DNA from: Niebla homalea
Taxonomy: Eukaryota > Ascomycota > Lecanoromycetes > Lecanorales > Ramalinaceae
Assembly (NCBI GenBank): GCA_019925105.1
Contig: JAHGAU010000022.1
Coordinates: forward strand, 62,001 to 126,000
Direction: 5' to 3'
DNA length: 64,000 nt
The position numbers were made by a program, and so were the translations under genes. This document shows, piece after piece, positions 48,801-60,560 of this stretch (position 1 is the first letter of the stretch; each line of letters begins with the position of its first letter). The notes beneath the pieces were generated by a model. The model was not told the DNA's origin, made no database searches, and worked only from the letters and a program-made list of their open reading frames with translations.

Positions 48801-51672
48801 ATAAGTACTTTTATTTTTATAATCACCTTTATATATTCCTCATTTTAATAGGTTTTGGCTCTTTAAGACGGCTTTATTATTAAAATTATAATATTAATTA
48901 CTTTATTTAAAGCCTTTATTACCTACTTTATAAAACGGTTAATTTATTCCTTATTATTAAGCTAAAGACGCTCCGTTAATTAAGATATTATTTTTATTAT
49001 TTTTATTAATATTTCGGTTTCTTTAACCGTTTTTTATATTCATTTAAACGATAAGGGCGGAGTTATATTAATGGATTAATTTAAAGTTATCTATATTAAG
49101 ACGTAATCCGAACCGTATTTTAAGTCTTCTTAAGGTTTATATATTATAATTAAGTTAATAATACTTTTTAAGTTAAATATTAAGTCAATCGTAATTTTAA
49201 GTTTACGGCTTTCTTATATAATAGCCCCTTTTAACGTTAATAACGTAAAATTAAACCGTATAATAATTATTAATAGCTTTTTAAATTCAGTATAATTAAT
49301 CGTATAACCGTTTTTATTTTATTAAACGTAATAAAGATTAAAGTCTTTTATTAGGAGGTACTTACCGGGTACGGTTATAATATCCTTAAGTAACGGGATT
49401 ATAAAGGGTTTTTTCCTATTAATTAATAACGGATTATACGTATTATAAATATTTAGGGTATTTTCAGTATCTTTTTCTTATATAATCCGGAATATATATA
49501 GGTTCCTTTTATAATAAATAACGTCTTAACTATTTATATTTAACTTCTTATTAATAAAAAAGTATATCCGTGTTATCTTATTACCTTTAAAGGCTAAATA
49601 GAAATTATCTCCCGGGTTAATTAAAGAGTAAATATACGGACTATATAACGGCTTTTATATCATTATAATATTAATATCTTTTATTTCCTTAAATCTAAAT
49701 ATCGGTATTATAACTTTAATTACTTCTTTATATACGTTATATTATATTACCCTTAAAAGCGTAAATATATTAAATATTAATATCCATCGGGCTTTTTTTG
49801 TTAATTTCTATTTATATAAACGGTTTTTCCTTAAAATTAAATGTTATTTATTTTAATCTTTTTATTATAATAATAATCCCGGTTAAGCGGCCGGTTTTAA
49901 AGGTTAATATTATTATAAGCTTCCTTTTTTTTATATTATTAATTATCGCATTTTACCCTTCCTTATTTAATAAGCTCCATTTACGTTTTAAGACCGTTTT
50001 TAATTGCTTTACCGGTTTAAGTTTATATAAATTATAACGTTAAACCTTAACCGTTATCTTAGTCTTTTTACGTTAAGTCTCCTTTACTTTTACCGTATAT
50101 TATAAGTCTTACGCCGAATAATTATTATTATTATATACCGCGTATTTCAACGCGTTCTTTATTAAGCCCTTTATTATTAAGTTAACGTATTCATACGTAT
50201 TATGCCCTTCGGTATATACCGTATACTTCGTACTATTAAGGTACCTTATAATAATATGCCCGTACCCTTAATATTTAAAGTATTAATAAATATCCGCTAC
50301 CTGATCTTAAGGTCTCGTTAATTTAAAGAATTTACTTTTTATTACCCCTTTATTAAGGATATCGTTATATATCCTTATTAACGTTACGCTTAAAATAACC
50401 GTAAAGTATCTTTTTATATAATTAAAAATGTTTAGCCTTTTTATTATAACGGGGAGGTTATAATTAACGATCTTTAATTTAAGGTAAAAGACTATATTCT
50501 TTTTTTTTTATCCGTTTTAAGGTAGCTTCCCCTTTTTCTCCCGTAAACCTTATTAAGTATATCCCGTTTACCGCGATAGTAAAGGATTACCTTAATACCT
50601 TTACCGTTTTATACCCCTTTTTACCGGCTTATTTCTTTAACTTCTTTAATCCTTTTTTTTTATTTTTAATAAAATTATATTAAAGAGGATATCCCTATTT
50701 TATAGCTTATATACCGTAATAATCTGCTTTATTAATAATTTTCTTATTACCTTAAATGCCTTTATTAATTATAATAAATTTATTTTCGCCGCTATATTCC
50801 TTTCTTTTTTACTTAATAATTATATAATTATTATTTTCGCCTTCTTTAATACTGCCGCTTTCTTTTTTACTTTTACCTTTTTTATTATTAACGTTAATGC
50901 CGCTTTTATAACTTTTATTATTTAATTTATCCCCGTTCCTTTCTTTAAAGTTTCTTCCGTCACTTTTTTATTTTATATATATCCTTTCTATTTCTTTTTA
51001 CCTCCGTTTACCGGTATTTTTACTGCCGCCCTTTAAGCTCCGTATAGCTTTTTTAACTCCCTTAAACCTCTCCCCGTTTTTACGTAAAAGTCTTTTACTT
51101 TCTATAACTTAATTTATAATATTAGCCAGGTTTTTAATATAATATTTTTCTATATAATTATAAGGAAGCCTTTTAATATTCTTATTGTTTCCTCCTTTTT
51201 ATTTTTCCTTTACGTATCCGGTAATTATTTCTTTTTATAACTTATTCCTATTTATTTAATATCTCCTTATCTTTACTTAGCTTTCTCTTAGTTTATATAT
51301 ACTTAATAAGGTTTTTACGCCTCCGTTTACTTTTTATCCGTCCTTATATACCGTTTTTATCCCCTCCGCTTTTTATTTATTACCCTTTATAATAATACCT
51401 TTATGCGTAATATACGTCCCTTCACGCGTATCTTATTGATTATAGGCTCCCTGTTCGATTTAAGGCCTTTCTATCTCGTATTTATCGCGTTATTTATACG
51501 ACTTATTACCGTTCCTATTAATCTGGGCCGTTTGCCCTTCCTCCCTTTTTACCCTTATTATTCCGCTTCCGCTTATTGCATTTAAGGTACTGTCCTTACT
51601 ATTACTTAAGCTATGCACGCGTGCATCGTTTCTGACCTTTGGGGTCCCGTTGTTCGTCGCTATTTTGGATTT
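45899..51672 (-). mobile_element. LINE m3, full-length, antisense inside copy A
   Basis: This 5774-base element on the minus strand has the tail (TGAT)4 at 45899, the RT block at 47706-47717 reading F-I-N-D after an intact G (second catalytic Asp kept), the endonuclease block K-D-F-N-L-Y-Y at about 49321-49345 and the leader at 51620-51662. About seven extra bases precede the leader. It resembles m1 very closely along its length. Confidence 0.9.
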
Positions 51673-52529
51673 AAGTAATAATATATTAATAATTTTATTC
51701 CGGATAAATAAAAATGCTTTAACTTATTTCTTATTTATTATATATATTAAAAATCGGATAAACGTTAAATATAAATATAAATAAAGAAAGTAAAACGTTA
51801 TATACGTTTTTATTTCTTATTTTTTATTTACGGAAATTAAGTTAAAATTTATAATAAAAAATAATATATAGTTATTATTAAATATTATTTATAAAATAAA
51901 ATATCCGGGTAACCGTTAAGTTTATAATATTTACCGGATTATTATTATAATTTAACTTTATTATAAAGATAAATAAGGTTATTTAAAACTTTACGGAGAA
52001 AACCCATTATTAATTAAGGAAAAAAAAAAAAAACAGAAACCGATTATATTAATTATATAAATTGGAAAGTATTTTTTATAATTATAAAAATATTATAATA
52101 AATACTTATTAAAAGTCTTTAAAAAAATTAACGGTAATAATAATATAAGAAAGGTATATATTAAGTATATAAGTATTAATAAGGATATTTAAAAGTATTA
52201 CGTAAAATTAAAGTAATATAAGTAATAAAAGAACAGAAAAGTAATAAGTTTAAGGGTAGCCCTTATAAGGATATAGTCGTAATATTATGGATTTTCTTAG
52301 GAAAGTTAAAATATAAGAAATATATAAATAGATTATTACTTTTTAAACGGCCGTTAATATTTTTTATTTTAAGGGATAAAAAATAAAAACTTAATAAACG
52401 CCGGTTTTTACCTTAACGTTATAAATATCAGGTTTTTACGGTTATTAATAAGGCCAGAAGGCTACGTATTAAGGAACGCCGGACTTAACTTAGCTAGATC
52501 CGTAGTATGAATTAATCAATCAATCAATC
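51673..52529 (+). mobile_element. LINE copy A, segment 3 (3' end)
   Basis: This is the final 0.86 kb of copy A. It carries the 3' block ('aacgccggacttaacttagc'), then tagatccgtagtatgaatta and (ATCA)4, ending against the 12-base duplication at 52530-52541. Confidence 0.88.
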
Positions 52530-52541
52530 AAAATAAGCCGC

Positions 52542-52772
52542 AGCCCCTATATAAGTTAATAAGGTATAGGTTATTTACTATAATAATCCGTTATACCCTT
52601 CCTTTTCCAAGTATATATGAATCGTTTCCACCCTTAATTAGCCCTTTTAATGTTTCCATTCCTCCATGGACCCATCCGCAAGTTTGGTATCTTCCATGCT
52701 TTCCACCTTTCCACATATCTTTTAAAAGTAAATATACGAGCTCTGTAATAATAGTATTTTTAAGGATATTAA
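52542..52772 (+). other. Pyrimidine-rich un-RIPed stretch, possible promoter/5' region
   Basis: CA and TG are frequent here, unlike the neighbouring LINE. Runs such as 'cccttccttttccaagtata' and 'ccatgctttccacctttcca' resemble the CT-rich tracts common upstream of fungal genes. An ATG at 52666 (context cctccATGg) opens MDPSASLVSSMLSTFPHIF before a TAA. It is out of frame with the downstream reading frame unless an intron lies between them. Confidence 0.3.
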
Positions 52773-53612
52773 AGTTTAATAATTAAGGACGGATTTAAAG
52801 GTATCGTACGCGTTCTTAATACGAATTTATTAAAGATATCTTTGAGTGTTATACAGGGTAATACCTATAGTCGTAATTTTAATGGTAATACTTTGAGTAT
52901 TATCGATTTAATAAGATATTTAAAAGGTATAAATCTTATATAAAGATTATGAATGGTGATGTATGATTTAAGTAAGAAGTAGCTCGCTGATAAGCTTATT
53001 TTTATTAATAAAGCTATTGAGGGATTTCTTGATGGACTCTTTAATAAGCTCTTTAATAAGCTTTTAGGTGAGCTTTTTAATGATTTATTTGGTAAGCTCT
53101 TTAATAACGAACTCTCTGGTAAGTTCTTTAATAAGCTCTTAAGTAAGCTCTTAGGTAAGCTCTTAGGTAAGCTTATAAGTGATGAGCTTTTAGGTGAGCT
53201 CTCTGATAATAAGCTCTCGGGTAAGCTCTTGGGTGAGCTCTCTGATAATAAGCTCTTGGGTAATAAGCTTTCAGGCAAGCTCTTTAATGGTGAGCTCTGG
53301 AGTAAGCTTTCTGATAAGCTTTTAGGTAAGCTCTCTGATGAGCTCTTGGGTAAGCTCTTTAATAAGCTCTTAGGTGAGCTCGATAGTAATTTAAGTATTA
53401 ATGCGTATATTGAAGTTAAGCTCGCATCTAAGCTCGCTATTAATATATATATCGATAACGAGATTGAAGTTAAACTCATATTTAAGTTCGTTCTTAATAA
53501 GGTTAAGCTTATTAATAAAGCTCGAGATGATAAACGTATTATCGATTTAATAAAGGATCAAGTGGTAAATAACAAGTGGAGTAAGCGATTAATAAAGATA
53601 CTTTTAAATTAA
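52773..53612 (+). pseudogene. Degenerate repeat-rich protein gene (Lys/Leu/Gly repeats), unknown
   Basis: In one plus-strand frame about 280 codons run with only three stops: TAA 52941, TGA 52950 and TAG 52980. Each is one C-to-T change from CAA, CGA or CAG. After 52980 the frame is open for 210 codons to the TAA at 53610. The middle (about 53035-53390) is a 12- to 15-base minisatellite giving imperfect repeats such as GKLLGELSDNKL. The flanks on both sides are non-repetitive and protein-like (for example LNTNLLKISLSVIQGNTYSR and the end ARDDKRIIDLIKDQVVNNKW). I recognise no family. A 204-codon Ser/Leu/Lys/Pro-rich frame on the other strand (52865-53479) overlaps and is probably a shadow of the repeat. 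The true start is unknown. Confidence 0.45.
53035..53390 (+). repeat. Coding-type minisatellite, unit near aagctcttaggt
   Basis: These are 12-base units (aagctctt + aggt/aata variants) and 15-base units (gagctctctgataat). Unit lengths are multiples of three, so the reading frame stays open throughout. GAGCTC and AAGCTT-like sites recur. Confidence 0.85.
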
Positions 53613-53950
53613 TGGTATATTTTGATCTTAAGGGATAAAGGGCTTTGTTTAAGCCTTCTGTAAGTGATTAAGCCACCTTAAATTAAATGAAGAAATAAGT
53701 AATCACTATGGTATACGATTCCGGGCTTATAACTGTTAGACGTGAGGACGCATAAGAGTGGATAATATATATATAAATTGCGTATATTAAGTATATATAT
53801 ATATAGGAAGAATGAATCTATCTGTATGGAATACCCGGGTAATCTGAGATATACGGCGAGGTAATAGTATCTATAGTGTTATAAGGTACCACCTACCACC
53901 ATACCTACACCCAGGCTGATACTGAATTATAAACCCTTATTATAAACGGG
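53613..53950. other. Un-RIPed island, possible solo LTR from about 53734
   Basis: From 53734 the sequence TGTTAGACGTGAGGACGCAT has the TGTTAG start usual for fungal LTRs. It is followed by a TATATATA tract and later 'accacctaccaccataccta'. I could not fix the right end or a target duplication, so this is a suggestion. The island ends near 53950, where AT-rich sequence begins. Confidence 0.25.
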
Positions 53951-54639
53951 GTAAGAATTTAAAATTATTTATATCTTAAAATATATATATTATTTTCTCG
54001 GGCTATATAAAAAGTCTTATTTAACCTTATAGTTAATCATAATAATTATTATACTTTATATATTATATAGTTCATTTATTTTATATTATTATAAGAAATC
54101 TCTTTTTTTTTTAATTAACTATATTTTATAAGGTTTACCCCGTTAACCCTTTTTATTAAATAAAAATAGTTCAACGTCTTTATCTTATTAGTTAAAGAAC
54201 GTTCTATTGAGTATTTAATTATATTTATTTTAAATTTTAGAATTTTTTTCTTAATTAATAATTACGTAAGAAGACTTAAACTCTGAAAAAATATAAAAAC
54301 CGGTATTAATAAACTCTTTATACTTATTAATCTATGAACTCTAGAATTGTTCTGGTTTATAATTAATAAATTAACGGGCTTATCAATAAAGATAAAGTTC
54401 CATATTTTTAAAAATGTTATAATAGTTATTAAACGGATAGTTTCTGCAATTATTCCTTTTATTTATTAAGCGTAATTTAACATATTTAAAGATGGAATTT
54501 AGATCTTACGACCCTTTATTTCTCTAAGGTTAATTTATGTTAATATTAAGAATAGGTTATCTTAATTTAAAAACCCTATTTAAATAGCAATTAATATTCA
54601 AAAACATTTAAAAATAAGATTTATCTATAAATCTATAAA
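53951..54639. other. AT-rich sequence, nothing recognised
   Basis: About 0.7 kb without an open frame, repeat partner or RNA gene that I can identify. Confidence 0.4.
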
Positions 54640-55200
54640 CCAATACATAAATATTCTGAATGGACGCGAGCAGAATGAGCATAAATATTTTATATCCGCA
54701 TTCGCTTAACTTTAAGCATTAACTTCTAAGCATTAACGAGTATTTTAATTTACTTTTAAGCTTCCTAAATACTCGTAAATTTTCCATTTATTCATAAGTT
54801 TTATAACTTAACGATTTTTAAAAAAGATTTACCCCCTTTCATTACCCCCCCTTTAATATCAAATATTATTAGTTCCTAAAGTCGCTTTTAGCTAAAATCA
54901 CCGAATCTATAATTAATTTAAATAAATATTAAATATTCTGGCTTATAACGGGGTTACCGGTATACCCGTCCGCCAAGAAAGCTTAGCCAAAATGGGTTAT
55001 AATTAATAAAAACCGTTATTTACCGTTTTAAACGTATTTTATCTTTAATTTTCTTTATTACTTAAGCCCGCTTAAAGCGCTCGTAAGTTTCTTGATTTAC
55101 TTATAAGCAGCTCGCGAGCGGTTTAACTGAATAAGTTAATTCTTTTTATTTACTTAATTCGAATAGGTTATAGTTTTACTGATATTAATAAGGCCCTTCA
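54640..55200. repeat. Dispersed repeat family R, copy 3
   Basis: This copy matches copy 1 at its start (gacgcgagcagaatgagca), core ('cgccaagaaagcttagccaa') and end (cttaaagcgctcgtaagttt, then a GCTCGCGAGC palindrome at 55112-55121). It is the longest copy, near 560 bases. The end also contains acttataag palindromes. Confidence 0.65.
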
Positions 55201-55670
55201 ATAACCCTTTTAAATAAATAACCTATAAATATAGCTTATTTTATTTTTATTAAAAGAACTTATTTTATTAAATTTAAAAGCTTATTGATCTCCGGGCTTA
55301 ATTACGTTTAAATTAATAACCGGACTTAAACGGTTAAGGAATTTTAACCTTTGAATATTAAGATAAACTTAAGTTATTAAGAGTTATACCCCGATTTAAA
55401 GTAAAGTCTTTTAACTTAATTAAGAGAGCCTCCGTATTAATTAAGTTAAGTGTCCTATATACTTTAAGACCTTTTAACGTATATATATTAATAAGTTTAT
55501 TTCTTAATTAATAACTATATAAATAGCTTTAAATTTTTCTTTTAAAAAAAGCATAAAAACGCGTTATTATACCCTTTAACGCCTTTTCTGTTTATAAGTA
55601 TCGGCGCGACTATTTATCTACGTTAATATAGCCTTAATAATCTATATTATAAATTATCTCGTTCCCCGTA
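55201..55670. other. AT-rich RIPed sequence, nothing recognised
   Basis: No open frame or recognisable repeat is present. Confidence 0.35.
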
Positions 55671-55679
55671 TTAAGAATC

Positions 55680-55990
55680 CGACGTAAATAAAAGTAAAAA
55701 TAATAAAGAGGGTAAAGATAATAAAAAGGGTAAAAATAATAAGAAGAATAAAGATAATAACCGCCTTAGAAATAATAAGGAAAATAAAGATAATAAAAAC
55801 AGTGAATATAATAAAATGGATAAGGAGAATAAGGAATATAAATATATTAAGGAAAGTAAGAATAATAGGGAAAATGAAGATAATAAGCAGGGTAAAGATA
55901 ATAATAAAGGTAAAGATAATAAGGAGGGTAAAAATAATAAGGAGGGTAAAGATAATAAGGAAGATAAAAGTAATAAGAGGGTAAAAATAA
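55680..55990 (+). repeat. Purine-rich minisatellite, unit near aataaggagggtaaagat
   Basis: These are imperfect 18-base units, most regular at 55905-55985. Because the unit is a multiple of three, frames stay open: a Lys/Asn/Glu-rich plus frame (55816-56007) and an Ile/Phe-rich minus frame (55654-56124). The hydrophilic plus frame could be a relic of a charged linker, but no domain is visible and I treat both as repeat artefacts. Confidence 0.7.
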
Positions 55991-56915
55991 TTATATCTTA
56001 TAGTTAATATTAAAAATAATATATGATTAAAATAAAGCCTTAAGGATACCATAAAACTGAAATATAAAACGGAAAAATAAAAGTAATATATTTTAAAATA
56101 AGCCCTTCTTTTAAATAAAATCAAAAGAAGCGGAAGTTAAAGTAAATATAATAAAATTCAATTAATAAATATGGAAACGACCGTAAAGTAAAAGTTTAAG
56201 AAGGTTATGAAAATAAGAAACCCGATTATACGTTAATAAATTACTCATTAAAAATGGAATAATATAAATAATATTTCATTTTAATCCTGCTATAATAATA
56301 ATATCCGCTACTTAATAAAGAAATTTTTTACTTTAAAGAAATTTATTTTAATACCTTTAATAAAGATAATAATATTAAGGAAAGTAGGTTTTTAAAAATT
56401 GAATTTATATTTTTAAATATTTATAAATAAACTTATAATTATTACTTTAAAGTAAACTCTTAATATATTATTAATCTCGATTAAAAAGTCCCCTTAAAAA
56501 GAGTATTATATATATAACGTAAAATAAATATAGCATTAAGGATATTAATAATTATGAATATGGTTACTTAATACTAGGGCTTAAATAGATTTAATTTTAA
56601 AACGTTTAATAATAGTTTTAACTTATAATTACCGTTTTATTATAGAATAAATTATTAATTTATACGGTAATTAAAATTTATCAGACCGTTTTAAACCAGG
56701 GATATAATAATATTTTAACTTTTAATAAATAAAAATAACTTTTTAGGTTTTTTCTTTTCAATATAAAATTAATATTAAAAATCGGATCTCGTAGAGATTT
56801 AAAGGAGTTATTTTAAGTGGGACCGAGAACTAACTTTATAAGGTATTAATTACGGCGAATTTAAATATTAGTTTAATATATACCGGTTTACTTTAAGCCG
56901 GGTTAAATTAGAATA
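55991..56915. other. AT-rich RIPed sequence, nothing recognised
   Basis: Long stretches are Ile/Lys/Asn-coding in all frames with dense stops. It ends where a minus LINE tail begins. Confidence 0.35.
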
Positions 56916-58124
56916 TTGATTGATTGATTAATCCATTGATACTACGGTTAAGTTAATTCCGGCGTTCCTTAATAGTCGGTTATTAAGTTTAATTCATAAC
57001 CGTAAAAACTTAATATTTATAACGTTAAAATTAAAAATTAATATTTATTTAAAGTTTATTTTTATTTTTATCTTAAAAAAAAAAAAATATCCCTAACCGT
57101 TTAAAGAATAATATTCTATTTATATTTTATATTAAAGAAAACATATAATATTGAAATTAAGTTTTTTAATAATTATTATAAATTTATTATTTTTTTAATT
57201 TTTTTACGGGGTTTATATTAATATTTTAAATAATATTTTGGAATATTTTTATTAATATATATGTTATTATTAGTTTAATTATATTTATTTTCTTATTTTA
57301 TTATTATAATTATTTTTTAAAAGATTTTTAATAAATAGTTTTTATATTATATTTTTTAATTATAAGAAATACTTCCCGGTTTATATAATTATTATAATTA
57401 ATATTTATCCTTCTTTTTCTTTTTTAACCGGTAATAAGTTTTCTATATAAGGTCTTTAATAATTTTATTTATTTTATTAATAAAATTAAATTAAAATAAT
57501 AAACTTATAAATATTATAAACTTTATAACTATTTAAATCCTTAATTTAAAAAAAAATATTTTATAATAATTATTTATTTTAATTTCTTTAATTAATTTTA
57601 TTTTAAGTTTTATAAACGATAAATATGAAATAAATATGTAAATTATAATTTATTTCTTTTATTTATATTTATAATTAATATCCGTTTAATTATTAATATA
57701 TATAATAAAATGGAAATAAATTAATCCGTTTTTATTTATTTAACGTTAAATTATTAATATATTATTACCTTTCTTTACAATTCTATAATAACGGAAATAC
57801 TTATTAATAATTATTTATCATTCAAAACTAAGTTTTATTACCATTAAGGCATCGATCCTTTATATTTTTATTAATGTCTAATTTATTATAACGTAATTTG
57901 TTAAACGATCGTTTTTATCTTTATTTTTTAAATTACAATATAATACTATAAATTATAAATTATAAATTATAAATAATTAGTAATATTTTACTTAATTTTA
58001 AAATACTTTTTATTTACCGTTGAATTAAAATCATAGATCTAATTTTTATTAATAATAAATTCCTTTTTAAAAAATTTATTTCGATAATTAATTAATAAAA
58101 AAATATTATTATATATTTTGATTT
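56916..58124 (-). mobile_element. Old, strongly mutated LINE copy, 3' part
   Basis: The tail tgattgattgattaatcca and 3' block 'taattccggcgttccttaat' start the element on the minus strand. Similarity to m1 can be followed to about 57900 and more weakly to 58124. It is the most AT-shifted copy, with few CpG left. A younger truncated LINE interrupts it at 58125, and where it ends beyond 58453 is unclear. Confidence 0.65.
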
Positions 58125-58444
58125 GATTGATTGATTGATTTATATTACGGATCTAGCTAAGTTAATTCCGGCGTTCCTTAATACGTGGCCTTTTAGCCTT
58201 GTTAATAACCGTAAAAACCTGATACCTATAACGTTAAGGTAAAAACCGGCGTTTATTAGGCCTTTACCCTTTATCCCTTAAGGTAAAAGATATTAACGGT
58301 TATCTAGAAAGTAGTAATCTATTTATATACTTCCTATGTTTTAACTCCCCCAAGAAAATCCATAATATTACGACCGTGTCCTTATAGGGGTTGCCCCCAG
58401 GCTTATTGCTCTTCCGCTCCTTTACATATCTATACTGCCCAATG
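58125..58444 (-). mobile_element. 5'-truncated young LINE copy, about 320 bp
   Basis: It begins with the (TGAT)n tail and a clean 3' block. The 5' part at about 58385-58440 ('gcccccaggcttattgctct') is the least RIPed LINE piece in the window. The flanks ttttgattt (58116-58124) and ttttaattt (58445-58453) fit a 9-base or longer duplication with one G-to-A change. Confidence 0.75.
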
Positions 58445-58453
58445 TTTTAATTT

Positions 58454-60379
58454 ATTAATTAAAATTAGATAAAATTAGATGAAATAATTATAAAATATTT
58501 TTTTACGTTATAAATTTAAATAAATTATTTTAAATTTATTATATTAAAGGTTTTTAAAATTTTATTTAATTAAGTTATTTATAATTAAATTTAAAGTAGT
58601 TTAATTATTTAAGAGATAAACTTATTTGACTTTAACTTTAAGATTAATATAAATTTTTTATTTAAGAATATCTTTCTAAATTATTTATCTTATTTAAACT
58701 AATAATAAAAAAATTATATAGTAAATCGTTTACTTTTCCCTAAGCTTACTTAAATAAAATATAACTAAAAATTTTTTTTTTTTAAAAAAAACCTTATTAA
58801 TATTTATTTTTTAAGGTTGATTAATTATTTAATCTTTAGTTTTTAATTAATTTTTTTATTAAATAAATAATATTTTTATTAAAAGCTTATTAATAAATTT
58901 CCTTTTATTAACAATAAATTTAAATTCTCAAAGATATCTTTAAAATTAAGGATACAAAACTCAATTGATAAAACGTTATTTCTAAAATCTTAAAAATTTA
59001 ACTTTAAGTTAAACAAGTTAATATTTATACGGCATTTATAAATATACGATATTTATAGTTAATAAGTTTATTATTAAGTTAAAAATTATATTTTATTAAT
59101 TTTATATAAATTTTATTAATAGAATAGTATTAAATTTCTTATAAATACTTAAGAAAATTAAATTTTACTTTTTTAAAAATTTTTATTTCAAAAAAAGCTT
59201 TCGTTTAAGCCGTAAAATATTCTTAAAGTAACGTTTTTAAAACTTTTTATTATAAAACCTTTAAATTAAATCTTAAGATATGAATAAAATTATAAATTCG
59301 TTATGAATTTATTATAAAATAATAATAATAATAATATTTAATTAATATAATTATGAATACCAGGTTAATATGTATTTATAATAGAAATTAAATAATTCTT
59401 TTATTTAAAAGTTATATAAAAAGACCAATAATTTTAATAATAAAAATATATAATTTTTTTTTTATTAAATTATAATAAATATTTATATTTTAAAAAGGAA
59501 CAATTATATTATACTTTTTAATTTAATATAATTGATAAAAATTACAATTAATATTTTATTTAACATTCTTTTTAATAATAAAGTAACTTATTTTAATTAA
59601 AAGAATACTTATTTTTATTATAGTAAATAATTAAAATTATAATTTTTTTATAAGAATTTATGAATTTTACGTTTTTCAAAGATAATATAATATAATTTAT
59701 TAAAAATTTTATTTAGAAAAATTTTAACTTTTCTCAACATATATTTAATAATATTTAATTTAATAATCTTATTTAAAATAATCTTTAAAGGTTATTTAAA
59801 AATATATCAAGCTCTAAAGTTCCTTAAAATATAAAGATATCATTATTATTTTATTATAAAGTTATTAATATTATATTAAACTTTTTAACTTAACTTAGAA
59901 TACATTTTTCATTTATAAAATTTTTAAAAGTATTAAAAAATATTTATAATAAATATATTTAAAATATTTATTTTTATTTATAGTAATATAATATTAAAAA
60001 GTATACTTATTTAAGTATAAAAAAATATATTTATAATTTTATTTTTTAATATATAAATACTCTAAGTTAATTTAAGTTAAATAGTTAAGAAAACTTATTT
60101 TACTTTTTACGTAACTTTTATATATTTATAAAATTTTTTATATTCTTAAAACTTTCCTATATATTTATGTTTTTTAAATTTAAATTTTTCTATAAATTTA
60201 TTTATTTTAAGTACTTTTATCCTTGATCATTAATAACGTTAATTCTTAAGGTAATTTTTAGGTAAAGAAAACGAAATTATAATTATTATTTAAAAATATT
60301 AATTATTATAACTTATAAAGTAAATTATAATTTACTTATATTTACTTATATATTAAAATACTTTAATTAAAAAAAGTTA
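58454..60379. other. Very AT-rich stretch, nothing recognised
   Basis: About 1.9 kb of almost pure A/T with rare CpG. No repeats with the rest of the window were noticed apart from simple TAA/TTA runs. Confidence 0.4.
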
Positions 60380-60560
60380 AAAAAAAATTAAAACGATTAT
60401 TTTACCGCTTTAAACCTTTTTTGTTTCTAACTTTTTTAATTACTTAATATTATTTAAAGTACTTAAACGTTTTATAACTTACTCACATTTAATTTATAAG
60501 CGGCTTAAGTAAATAAATTACTTTTTATTCTTATTTCTTAATTTAAATAAATAATAAATT
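60380..60560. repeat. Dispersed repeat family R, copy 4 (3' part, degraded)
   Basis: 'cgattattttaccgctttaa' and the later 'tataagcggcttaagtaaat' correspond to the last 200 bases of copies 1 and 3 (taccgttttaaa ... ggcagctcctaagcgatttaagtaaat). C-to-T changes explain most differences. Confidence 0.5.

Noticed and set aside
55654..56124. Minus-strand frame of 156 codons resembling a membrane protein
   Set aside because: The Ile/Phe/Leu richness comes from translating the purine-rich 18-base minisatellite in reverse; no distinct membrane-segment pattern.
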